A stretch of 52,294 nucleotides of DNA, taken from positions 1 through 52,294 of the forward strand of contig JAJYLT010000004.1 of NCBI GenBank assembly GCA_021787565.1, written 5' to 3'. Of the stretch, positions 44,034 to 51,458 are shown in pieces. Position 1 is the stretch's first letter. Every line of letters starts with the position of its first letter. The DNA comes from Acidobacteriota bacterium. Lineage in GTDB: Bacteria; Acidobacteriota; UBA4820; DSQY01. The notes beneath the pieces are model-generated. The model had not been told where the DNA came from. It made no database searches and saw only the letters and a list, made by a program, of their open reading frames with translations. Position numbers and translations under genes: made by a program.

Positions 44034-44930
44034 TCAGGACAGCTTGTCGAGGAAGCCGTCCACCAGGCGCGCGAAGGTCTCCGGATCGTCGAGCATGATC
44101 CAGTGGCTCAGGCCCGGCATGCGGACGACGGGCAGGCCCTTCACCAGGTTCTGGAGGCTCCAGGCCGCCTCGTTGTCATCGGTGATGACGTCCAGCACCG
44201 GGCCCGGGTAGCGCTCCAACTCCCGGGCCGTGGGGTAGTCGCAGATGGCGTGCACGCACTTGGAGACGGCCTCGGGAGAGGAAGCCAGAAAGGTCTTTTG
44301 CACATCCGCCCGCGTCTGGGGCTTGGCGTTGGCCAGAACGTCGCCCAGGAAGGCCTCCGCGTGCTGGGTGTAGTCCGGAGGGTCGAAATAACGCCGGAAT
44401 GACTCACGCTCCGCCGCGGGCATCTTCGTCATGTCTCCCACGGGATCGGCCAGCACCAGCCCCGCCACGCTCGCCGGGTCCTGCACCGCGGCGGCGATGG
44501 CCACGGCCCCGCCCATGCTGTGCCCCACCAGCACGTACCGCTTCAGACCCAGCGTGCGGGCCACCAGCAGCACGTCCCCCGCCATGGCCTCGATGCCGTA
44601 GTTGCCGTCGGCCGGGCAGGTGGAGCGCCCGAAACCCCGCAGGTCCACGGCCAGGGCTCGGTGGGTGCGCCGGAGGTGGTCCAGCTCCGCCCGCCAGACC
44701 TCGTGGTCACCGCCCAGGCCATGCACGAACAGGACGGGGAGTCCGCCGCTGCCGCCATCCTCCACCAAGAGACGCCCTTGCGGGCCGTCCACCCATCGGG
44801 CCTGGGACGGGGGCGGCGGAGGCGGCCCGTGGTGGCGCATGCAGGAGCAGCAGCCCGAGAGCCACGCCAGAAGAAGAACCGCCCCCACCAGGGCCGCCGT
44901 GCGAAGCTTCAGGGATGCCGGCAAGCGCAT
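44034..44930 (-). CDS. Lipoprotein alpha/beta hydrolase
   Basis: A 298-residue protein with a lipoprotein signal: hydrophobic LVGAVLLLAWLSGC, with lipid-attachment Cys at position 27. The alpha/beta hydrolase fold has oxyanion motif FVHGLGG, nucleophile S138 in VGHSMGG, the acidic residue in a strand VLDVITDDNEA and histidine in GLSHWIML. It resembles esterases and C-C hydrolases; the substrate is unknown. ATG at 44930 has GGGGAGG five bases upstream. It sits 16 bases ahead of the SDR remnant on the same strand. Confidence 0.88.
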   Translation of the reverse strand: MRLPASLKLRTAALVGAVLLLAWLSGCCSCMRHHGPPPPPPSQARWVDGPQGRLLVEDGGSGGLPVLFVHGLGGDHEVWRAELDHLRRTHRALAVDLRGFGRSTCPADGNYGIEAMAGDVLLVARTLGLKRYVLVGHSMGGAVAIAAAVQDPASVAGLVLADPVGDMTKMPAAERESFRRYFDPPDYTQHAEAFLGDVLANAKPQTRADVQKTFLASSPEAVSKCVHAICDYPTARELERYPGPVLDVITDDNEAAWSLQNLVKGLPVVRMPGLSHWIMLDDPETFARLVDGFLDKLS

Positions 44931-45034
44931 GACCACCTCCCCAGATCAAACAAGGTCGACGTTCCCATGCTTCCCGTGCCTTCCGGTGATCCCGGCCGGA
45001 CCCAGGTGCCAAGGCGGATCCCCTCCACGGGGTA

Positions 45035-45499
45035 TCATCCTCCGTGAGAGCCGGTGACGCCGTTCATCCGCAAGGCCTGGATCAGGCCCTCGGGGTCATC
45101 GGCGCCCACGAAGAAGGTCTTGCCGCCGCGGAGGGTCAGCCCCACGGCGCGCGTGCCACTGGCCCGGTAGAGCCATCCCCGGGGGGTCATCCGGATGCCC
45201 CAGCCATAGAGCCAGTTGAACCGCTCGGCTTCCACGCTGACGATCTCCGTGAGCGGGATGGTGCGCCGGATCAGCCCGATGCCGAAGCGCACCCTCAGGG
45301 CCTGGCGGTCCACCGCCACCGTCAGCCATCCGAAGAGGAGGGCCGATACCAGCAGCACACCCATCACCACCACCGCCGCGAGCCTGAGTGGGCCCTTCTG
45401 CACCGCGTTGCCCACGCCGAACGCCACGACGGCGATCGCCGCAGCAAAGACCGAGGCCAGAAGCGTGCGCCACCCCGTCTGCGTCTGGCTGTACTCCAT
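45035..45499 (-). CDS. Small membrane protein with bacterial PH-like domain
   Basis: A 154-residue protein with two adjacent helices (TLLASVFAAAIAVVAFGV and AAVVVMGVLLVSALLFGWL) followed by a bacterial PH-like domain of about 90 residues (LRVRFGIGLIRRTIPLTEIVSVE, WGIRMTPRGWLYRASG, GLTLRGGKTFFVGADDPEGLIQAL). This layout is common in bPH proteins of unknown role in the membrane. The start is ATG 45499 with a GGGG stretch upstream. Confidence 0.75.
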   Translation of the reverse strand: MEYSQTQTGWRTLLASVFAAAIAVVAFGVGNAVQKGPLRLAAVVVMGVLLVSALLFGWLTVAVDRQALRVRFGIGLIRRTIPLTEIVSVEAERFNWLYGWGIRMTPRGWLYRASGTRAVGLTLRGGKTFFVGADDPEGLIQALRMNGVTGSHGG

Positions 45500-45640
45500 G
45501 CGAGTCCCCTTTTTGTCAGTTTACCACTCTCGGTTCGGCGCTCATTGCGCCAATCCCTCCGTGCCGCATTCGCGCCCAACCGGTCGCGGGCGGAGGGCAA
45601 CGCCGCTTCGCCCCTCTTGCCCACCCTGCCCGGCGGGAGA

Positions 45641-45736
45641 TCGCGCTCTGGAGAGCGCTCCTACGACCAAGCCTTCCCATCGTAGGAGTTCCCTCCCGAG
45701 GCCGAAGCCATCGCCGTCTGGCGACGGCTCCCACGG
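45641..45736. repeat. Cluster of REP-like hairpins
   Basis: A reversed unit at 45641-45666 (minus strand: TCGTAGGAGCGCTCT, loop, AGAGCGCGA), a GTAGGAG start at 45682, and another reversed unit at 45711-45736 (minus strand: GTGGGAGCCGTCGCCAGACGGCGA in arms GCCGTC/GACGGC). They share the GTAG/GTGG start and hairpin design of REP sequences. Confidence 0.7.
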
Positions 45737-45756
45737 ACCCACTTCTCCTCGCTGCC

Positions 45757-47118
45757 TCACTGCCTCCCTGTGCCACCAGCTTTCTTCCATTCCCCCGCGT
45801 CCCAATAGACGGCCCTGTTGGCGTGGACCTGCCAGCGGGCGTGCTCGGCCAGTTGGTCGATGGTGTCGGTCGAAAGGGCCGAGAAGCCCGTGGCCACGGT
45901 GTTCAGCCGCTCGACCGCCGCGGCGCCCCCCATGGCCGTGAAGATCGCCTTGGCCGGGCCGAGGTCCGAGCCCACGACGGCGAGGAAGGCCTCCTTCCCC
46001 GCCACGTCGTCCCACGCCGGCGGCGCCGGCGCCTTGAGCCCCGTGCGCAGCTCGTAGTCGTGCGCCAGACCCACCAGGCGCCAGCGCGGGATCTTCGTCA
46101 CGAAGTGGCCCCAGCCCTGGCTGACGCGCACCATCAGCACCCGGCGGCGCGGCCCGAGATCCCGCGTGGAGAGGAAGGCTTTCAGGTCCGGCCGGCCGGC
46201 CACGGCCGGATCCCTCAGCGCCTGCACCAGCCACCCCTCCTCCGTGTCGTCGAAGAGGTCGTGGCGCATGTGGCGGTCCTCCTCGTCGTTCATCAGGATG
46301 GTGATCCGCTCCAGCACCGGCGCGCTCACGGCCCCCATGGCCAGCCCGCGCAGGAGGTTCACCGGGCCGCCCGGGCTCCAAATCTCCTGCCGGGTGCCCG
46401 CGTCGCTCGCCGCCAGGTCCCACGCCTTGAACTCGCTCTTCGGGTTCAGGAGGGTCTGGATCCCCAGGTTCTCCAGCACCCCGCCGTCCGTCAGCGCGAT
46501 GCGGTTCGCCCCGGCCAGCGCGGGCGTCGAACCCCATCCCTCCGGCACGCCGCCCTTCCCCCGTCCCAGGTAGACGGGCGGCAGGCCCACGGGGAAGGCT
46601 GCCGAGGCCGTCGCCGCGAGCGCCAGCGAGTACTCCGGCAGGGGGATCCAGGCGCTGAAGTCGCGGCTGCCCGGTGGCACCAGCCCCGCGGCCTTGAAGC
46701 CCTCCCGCGCGAACTTCCCCACCTGCCCGTTGTTCAGCACCGTCGCGTTCATGACGAGCCGCGGTCGCTCCGGCAGCTCAGCCAGCGTCATCCCGCGAAA
46801 GAAGACGCCGTCGAAGGTGCCCGCCAGCGCGTTCGAGCGGGTATAGCCAGGCAGGAGGACCTTCAGCAGGCGCGGCCTCAGCGTCCGCGCGATGAAGCCC
46901 CGCGCCAGCTCGGCCCGCATCTCGGCCAGGAAGGCCTCCAGCGCCTCGCCCCGCGCCCGCGAGGCCATCCAGGCCGCGCCGAAGACGGAGCCGCCGGAGA
47001 CGGTGGAGACGACCTCGACGGCCTCCAGCAGGCCGGTCTCCGAGAGCCCCATCAGGGTCCCTCGGTGGAAGGCCGCCGCCCTGGAACCGCCGCCCGACAG
47101 CGCAAGCCCGAAGCTCAT
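45757..47118 (-). CDS. Patatin-like phospholipase
   Basis: A 453-residue hydrolase of the patatin family, which cleaves acyl chains from lipids. The glycine-rich oxyanion hole is LALSGGGSRAAAFHRG at residues 5-20; the nucleophile serine is S41 in STVSGGSVFG; the catalytic Asp is in LTDGGVLENLG. No signal peptide or helix is evident. The start at 47118 follows a GGAGGGGG stretch, and the frame upstream runs into the neighbouring gene and is rejected. It begins 50 bases after the zinc-ribbon gene's stop, so they may be co-transcribed. Confidence 0.88.
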   Translation of the reverse strand: MSFGLALSGGGSRAAAFHRGTLMGLSETGLLEAVEVVSTVSGGSVFGAAWMASRARGEALEAFLAEMRAELARGFIARTLRPRLLKVLLPGYTRSNALAGTFDGVFFRGMTLAELPERPRLVMNATVLNNGQVGKFAREGFKAAGLVPPGSRDFSAWIPLPEYSLALAATASAAFPVGLPPVYLGRGKGGVPEGWGSTPALAGANRIALTDGGVLENLGIQTLLNPKSEFKAWDLAASDAGTRQEIWSPGGPVNLLRGLAMGAVSAPVLERITILMNDEEDRHMRHDLFDDTEEGWLVQALRDPAVAGRPDLKAFLSTRDLGPRRRVLMVRVSQGWGHFVTKIPRWRLVGLAHDYELRTGLKAPAPPAWDDVAGKEAFLAVVGSDLGPAKAIFTAMGGAAAVERLNTVATGFSALSTDTIDQLAEHARWQVHANRAVYWDAGEWKKAGGTGRQ

Positions 47119-47168
47119 GGGAGTTCCCCCTCCGTGCGGGGCCCGGCCGCACCGGCCCCGGGAAGCCC

Positions 47169-47567
47169 TCACTCCTTCCGCATCGGCAGGCATGTGCCGC
47201 AGTAAGGGCAGTCGGCGGAGCGCGGGCTGGTCCAGATCACGTCCTTCCCGTGGATGGGGCCTGCGCACTTGGGACAGCTGGAGGGGAGCAGGTCGACGCG
47301 CGAACTCTGCGGCGGCGGGACCGGGGCCGGCGCGTCCCGCCTAGCCACCGACTGGGGCGATAGCGTCATGATGAGGGCCTCCACGAGCATGCTCACGGCC
47401 ACGAGAACCAGAATCCCCGGCCACCACCAGCCCTTCCAGGCGAGCAGGGCCAGCCCCGCCAGCCAGACGGCCCCGTGGACGTTGCGCCAGGGCCCCGTCA
47501 GCCGGCTCCGCCGCACGCCCCGTCTCCCGTACAACCTCCTGTCCCGACGCGAATCCCTGACCAACAT
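47169..47567 (-). CDS. Small membrane protein with C-terminal zinc ribbon
   Basis: A 132-residue protein: basic N-terminus, two hydrophobic segments (AVWLAGLALLAW and WWPGILVLVAVSMLVEALIM), a proline-rich linker, and a zinc ribbon with SCPKCAGP and DCPYCGTCL, giving four or five cysteines. Function is unknown. The start ATG at 47567 follows AGGAGG by seven bases. It probably forms a short operon with the patatin gene. Confidence 0.75.
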   Translation of the reverse strand: MLVRDSRRDRRLYGRRGVRRSRLTGPWRNVHGAVWLAGLALLAWKGWWWPGILVLVAVSMLVEALIMTLSPQSVARRDAPAPVPPPQSSRVDLLPSSCPKCAGPIHGKDVIWTSPRSADCPYCGTCLPMRKE

Positions 47568-47594
47568 CCTTCTGCCTCCTCCCGATCGTCGTCC

Positions 47595-47623
47595 ACTATA
47601 CCGCTGAGGGGGAGCCCGGCGAA
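47595..47623 (-). promoter_or_regulatory. Promoter of the zinc-ribbon/patatin genes
   Basis: TATAGT (47600-47595, minus strand) with TTCGCC at 17 bases. Good -10 and weak -35. Confidence 0.4.
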
Positions 47624-47743
47624 GGGCCATGGCCCAGTGGCCCCAACGCCACGCATGCCTGCTCCAGAAATCGGGAGGTGGCCGAACGCCGAGCCGCTTT
47701 CCTTAGGCGTTCTATGGCGATGAAGGCCCGGCGAGGGCGAGCA

Positions 47744-47894
47744 CCCCAATTCCGCGATAGCGGCTCAACGCCTGCGTAGGAGCGGCGCCTCGCCGCGAAC
47801 CGGGTGACCCTGCGACCAGGATGCGGTGCCCGCGTACGGTCCGTCGCGCCGGGAGCGGCGCTCCTACGAGTGCGATTCCATCGCGGAATTTGGG
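47744..47894. repeat. BIME/REP-like element with inverted termini, copy 3
   Basis: Same design as 33332-33482. Including flanks, the inverted termini extend to GCACCCCAATTCCGCGAT on the left and its near-complement on the right, the longest match among the copies. It lies inside the decayed region downstream of a TMEM175-like fragment. Confidence 0.85.
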
Positions 47895-48036
47895 GTGCAG
47901 CTTCGTCATCGTGGCCCAGTTGCGCGTCGTGACGGCCCCGCCGAGGGCCCGGTTCACGGCTTCGAAGCGCCTGCCAACCAGGACGCCATCGGGGCACCAG
48001 AGGTAGCCCGCGCGGGCACCGACGGTGAGCTCCTCG

Positions 48037-48141
48037 AGCCGCCAGGGAGGTCTCCCGGGGCACCTTCAGGCCCAGCACCATGATCGTGATGAGGATCGCC
48101 AGCACCCCGTCGCTGAACGCCTCCATCCGCCCCCTGCGCAT
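48037..48141 (-). pseudogene. N-terminal fragment of a TMEM175-like channel protein
   Basis: From ATG 48141 the frame reads MRRGRMEAFSDGVLAI and continues through TIMVLGLKVP, the first helix with the conserved RxxxFSDG motif of the TMEM175 (DUF1211) potassium-channel family. After about 35 residues the similarity ends; the remaining frame is low-complexity and runs into the repeat at 47744-47894. In the full family about 180 further residues follow. The open stretch GVLVGRRFEAVNRAL in another frame (around 47930-48000) is not one I recognise. Confidence 0.75.
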
Positions 48142-48306
48142 GATGCGGCGGCCTCCTCTCCGTTCTCATCCGGGAAAACGCCGGCTCCGGAGGGCCCATT
48201 CCAGCGTCGTCCGGGGGATGTTCGCGGCCGAGGCTCCACTCCCCCGAGGGGGCCTCGTCCGCACCGCTCACGGGCGCCTCGCGCGGCGGCCCGGCGATTC
48301 GGATGC

Positions 48307-48523
48307 TATACAGCGCGACGGAAGTCCGGCGCGCTGTATGCGGGTGGGGGGTCCGGGGGAGGCGCCGCTGCGCCTCTCCCGGTAGGGCCCGCGGGGAGGG
48401 CTCAGCCCTTGCGCGGCCCGCAGGGCCGCACTCGCAAGGGGTGGGGCCTTCCCCGCGAATACAGAGCGGCATACTCCCCAAGCCCCACCACCTGATGCGC
48501 CTTCACTTATGCCGCTCTGTATA
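48307..48523. mobile_element. 217 bp hairpin-ended repeat element, copy 2
   Basis: Second copy of the element at 14358-14573. In this copy the left hairpin is perfect: ATACAGCGCG pairs with CGCGCTGTAT. The right 15-base hairpin is also perfect. The right end overlaps the last codons of the beta-barrel gene: the element supplies its final six residues and stop codon. Confidence 0.8.
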
Positions 48524-49480
48524 GAAGCGGTAATGAAGGCCGGCGGTGAAGAGGGAGCGAGGCATGATCTGGTATCCGTCCACGCGCTGGTAGACGGGGA
48601 GCTGCACGAAAGCGAAGAGGTAGAACCTCTGGCCGACGCGCACGGAGAGGCCCGGACTCAAGTAGGCCGCGGTGGCCCCGCTGTTCTGAGTATCGGCATT
48701 GATCCCTCGTTCCGGCTTCTGGGCGACGATGTTGAGTTGGATCTGGGGCGTCACCCGCTCCGAGGCCGAGTAGCGCAGGCCCGCGCTGGCGTTCAGAACG
48801 TCGCCGGGGCGGAAGCCATCCCTGGAGGCCAGCGCCACCTGCACCGAGCCCTGGGCGAAGTATCCCCACGACTCCCCCATGAAGCCGAACTTGTAGAGGC
48901 CGAGGAGCACGTCGGTGGTACCCGTGCCGAGCTGGAGCCCCCGGTCCACGGGCTCTCCCGCCTGGGGGCCGCTCCGAAAGGTGTCGTGAAAGCGGCCCGT
49001 GGGCAGCTTGATCCCGAACTGAAACCCCAACGAATGGTCGCGAAGCAGCCCCTGCCAGCGCATCTGGATCTGTGCGTCGCCGATCCCGGCGCTCCGGGAG
49101 TAAGACGGTGCAGTGTCACCGGGCGCTACGGTGCTGTGCGTTCGATCGTAGGTAGGGAGCAGCACGTCGAACTGCCAGTTAGGATCCGGGCTGTAGCCCA
49201 TATCGAAGGTCAGGTTGCGGTTGATGGTCTGGAGCTGGATCTCGCGGCCGGAGGGAAACCGGATGTCGGAGAGGGCAACACGGCCGGCGCCGCTTCGAAG
49301 CTGATCCTGGTCGAAGTAGTCGTAGCGGAAGTCGAGGTGGAAGCCGCGCCCGAAGGCGAACCCCTGGCTCGCCCAGTCGGAATTGAGCGTGCAGCCGCAG
49401 GTCGCACAGGCGCGGCTCGTGACCGAGTTGGACAGGAGGGCCAGGGTCAGACCCGTCGCGAGAAACCATCCCTTATTCAC
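48503..49480 (-). CDS. Outer-membrane beta-barrel protein with N-terminal Cys motif
   Basis: A 325-residue exported protein. Signal peptide: GWFLATGLTLALLSNSVTS, then ACATCGCTLNSDWASQG with a CxxCxC cluster, followed by a chain of amphipathic beta strands (HLDFRYDYFDQDQ, WQFDVLLPTYDRT, LGFQFGIKLPTG, WGYFAQGSVQVAL, LFTAGLHYRF) typical of barrels. Similar proteins are annotated as transporters of the phenol-degradation MetA-like type; the substrate is unknown. The start GTG at 49480 has GGAG five bases upstream. The natural barrel end is probably at LHYRF; five residues (TERHK) plus the stop come from the repeat element. Confidence 0.78.
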   Translation of the reverse strand: MNKGWFLATGLTLALLSNSVTSRACATCGCTLNSDWASQGFAFGRGFHLDFRYDYFDQDQLRSGAGRVALSDIRFPSGREIQLQTINRNLTFDMGYSPDPNWQFDVLLPTYDRTHSTVAPGDTAPSYSRSAGIGDAQIQMRWQGLLRDHSLGFQFGIKLPTGRFHDTFRSGPQAGEPVDRGLQLGTGTTDVLLGLYKFGFMGESWGYFAQGSVQVALASRDGFRPGDVLNASAGLRYSASERVTPQIQLNIVAQKPERGINADTQNSGATAAYLSPGLSVRVGQRFYLFAFVQLPVYQRVDGYQIMPRSLFTAGLHYRFYTERHK

Positions 49481-49519
49481 GAGGTCTCCGCATTGCCAAC
49501 GTCCCTTCACCGGCGATGC

Positions 49520-49972
49520 TCAGTCCGCGACACCGGCGCGATCCCTGAGGGTCATCATGGTGGCCTGCATGAGGGTCACGACGGTTCGATTTCCGCCACG
49601 CTCGGCGGCCATCTCGCCCGCGCAGACCGTGAGCGTCCGGCCCGCCTTGACCACCCGCCCCGTGGCGATGAACCGCTCGCCCGCCGCCGGCGCCAGCAGG
49701 TTCACCTTGAACTCCACCGAGAGGACGCCAGCCCCCGGCGGCATGAGGGTGAGCGCGGCGTAGCCGCAGGCGCTGTCCACCACCGACGTCGCCACGCCCG
49801 CGTGGAGGAAGCCGTGCTGCTGGGTCAAATCCTCGCGGAAGGGGAGCGCGATGACCACCTCCCCCGGCGCCACCGCAAGCAGCCTTGCACCGAGCGTCGC
49901 CATGAAGGCCTGCCGCGCGAAGCTCGCCCGCACCCGCGCCTCGAAGTCGGGATCCTTCGGTTCGTAGTTCAC
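49520..49972 (-). CDS. PaaI-like hotdog-fold thioesterase
   Basis: A 150-residue hotdog-fold protein of the PaaI/YdiI acyl-CoA thioesterase group. Landmarks: EDLTQQHGFLHAGVATSVVDSACGYAA, with the QHGxxHGG-type active-site loop here as QHGFLHAGV, and SVEFKVNLLAPAAGERF. It should hydrolyse an acyl- or aryl-CoA. The start GTG at 49972 is five bases after GGAGG; the open frame continues 22 codons upstream without a ribosome binding site. It ends 39 bases before the barrel gene on the same strand. Confidence 0.88.
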   Translation of the reverse strand: MNYEPKDPDFEARVRASFARQAFMATLGARLLAVAPGEVVIALPFREDLTQQHGFLHAGVATSVVDSACGYAALTLMPPGAGVLSVEFKVNLLAPAAGERFIATGRVVKAGRTLTVCAGEMAAERGGNRTVVTLMQATMMTLRDRAGVAD

Positions 49973-50097
49973 CGGCACCTCCTTCGGCCCGCAGCACACG
50001 CCGCCGCACGTGGGCACCACTATAGCCGAGCCCGGCAAAGGGAGGTAGGTGGGGGACGAGGGATGGAGGCCTGCCCGTCTCCCATCCTCCGGTTTCG

Positions 50098-50126
50098 TTG
50101 ACGGAAGGTTGAAGGTGGCCTATGTT
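50098..50126 (+). promoter_or_regulatory. Promoter of hicBA
   Basis: TTGACG (50098-50103) and TATGTT (50121-50126) are 17 bases apart, just upstream of hicB. The -10 box is enclosed by GGCC on each side, a possible operator for autoregulation; that part is only suggestive. Confidence 0.55.
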
Positions 50127-50143
50127 GGCCGCAGGAGGTTTCG

Positions 50144-50347
50144 ATGAAACTCAAGGTGGTGGTCCACGAGGCCGAAGAAGGGGGATTCTGGGCTGAAGTA
50201 CCGGCGATCCCCGGGTGCGCCACGCAGGGCGAGGACTTCGAAACCCTGCTCGCGAATCTGTATGAGGCCGTGGAGGGGTGTCTCTCCGTGGACGTTGAGC
50301 CCGCCAGGGACGGCAAGCCGGGGCGCGTTCTCGAAATTGCCGTATGA
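50144..50347 (+). CDS. hicB: HicB-type antitoxin
   Basis: A 67-residue HicB-like protein, the antidote of a HicA toxin, with the partial RNase H-like fold: VVVHEAEEGGFWAEVPAIPGCATQGEDFE and LLANLYEAVEGCL are the family core. It is a short form without a C-terminal DNA-binding domain. AGGAGG is eight bases upstream of the ATG. The stop overlaps the hicA ATG by four bases (ATGA), so the pair is translationally coupled. The order antitoxin-toxin is the common alternative to hicAB. Confidence 0.88.
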   Translation: MKLKVVVHEAEEGGFWAEVPAIPGCATQGEDFETLLANLYEAVEGCLSVDVEPARDGKPGRVLEIAV

Positions 50348-50553
50348 AGCCCTTGACGGGCAAAGATCTCGCCAAGGTCCTCGAGGAAACCGGCTGGAAA
50401 CTTCTCCGCGTCCATGGAAGCCACCATATTTACGGCAGGGAAGGTAGCCCCATCCGCATCTCCGTGCCAATCCACGGGAACTCGGAACTGAAGAGGGGCC
50501 TCCTGCTGCATATGCTCAAAATGGCGGGGCTCAAGGAAAGCGATCTCCCATAG
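50344..50553 (+). CDS. hicA: HicA-type mRNA interferase toxin
   Basis: A 69-residue HicA toxin (YcfA family) with a double-stranded RNA-binding-like fold. The N-terminal GKDLAKVLEETGWKLLRVHGSHHIY contains the catalytic His, probably H27 in GSHHIY; VPIHGNSELKRGLL is the typical second half. It cleaves mRNA when HicB is lost. Length is usual. The coupling by a four-base overlap with hicB and the shared promoter support one transcript. Confidence 0.9.
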   Translation: MKPLTGKDLAKVLEETGWKLLRVHGSHHIYGREGSPIRISVPIHGNSELKRGLLLHMLKMAGLKESDLP

Positions 50554-50658
50554 CGCGTGGGGACGCCGAGATGGCGCCGGCATCTTCGATGCCACCCTTC
50601 GGACCTGTCACCCATTTCGCGTACGTACCAAATCGAATAGCGAAGCGGAGGCGGGACC

Positions 50659-51317
50659 ATGCGGGTACTCAGACAGCTCTTCGAGAACAACCGGGCCTGG
50701 GCCGAGGAGGTCTCCTCGCGCGACCCCGGCTTCTTCAGGAGGCTCTCTCTCCAGCAGGCCCCCGAGTATCTCTGGATCGGCTGTTCCGACAGCCGCGTCC
50801 CCGCCAACCAGGTGGTGGGGCTCATGCCCGGCGAGCTCTTCGTCCACCGCAACGTGGCCAACGTGGTCGTCCACACCGACCTCAACTGCCTCTCGGTGGT
50901 CCAGTTCGCCGTGGACGTGCTGAAGGTCCGGCACCTCATCGTCTGCGGCCACTACGGCTGCGGCGGCGTTCGCGCCGCCATGAGGGCGACCGCCACGGCC
51001 TCATCGACAACTGGCTGCGCCACGTCCAGGACGTCCAGCGCAAGCACCGGGTCCTCCTGGATGCCCTCTCCGATGAGAAATCCAGCGCCGACCGGCTCTG
51101 CGAGCTGAACGTCATCGAGCAGGTAACCAACCTCTGCGAGACCACCGTGGTCCAGGACGCCTGGGCCAGGGAGCAGCCTCTCTCGGTCCACGGCTGGATC
51201 TACGGCCTCGAGGACGGCCTCCTCCGGGATCTCGGCCTCTGCGTCACCAACGGCGGCCAGCTCGCCGAAGCCCACCGTACAGCCCTCGCCGCGCTCTCTA
51301 TCCCGGCGTCGAAATGA
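50659..51317 (+). pseudogene. can: Beta-carbonic anhydrase with a single frameshift
   Basis: The first frame (50659 to about 50984) gives [17 protein letters not shown], zinc-site C42/D44/R46 in [10 protein letters not shown], and H98/C101 in [10 protein letters not shown]. All zinc ligands are therefore in this part. From about 50985 the homologous sequence continues one frame over: [16 protein letters not shown] to a normal C-terminus at 51317. One base is missing near 50984. Whole gene would be about 219 residues, normal for the family. GGAGG is seven bases upstream of the ATG. This is either a recent pseudogene or a sequencing or assembly error. Confidence 0.85.
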
Positions 51318-51458
51318 AGATGGGTCTTCAATCTCCTTGCGAAAGGAAGGGGGGGGCAAAAGCAAGGAAGCTAGAATGCAGAATGGGCGGATCAGAAGAG
51401 GTATAGGTCGTTTGCGGGAAGTAGAGAAGAACCTCAAGGATGGGGGAAAGGAAGCAAG

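Noticed and set aside
47169-47630. Longer version of the zinc-ribbon protein
   Set aside because: The extra N-terminal residues have no ribosome binding site and overlap the promoter; ATG 47567 follows AGGAGG.
51315-51330. Terminator after the carbonic anhydrase
   Set aside because: A six-base stem (TGAAGA / TCTTCA) without a T-run is too weak to call.
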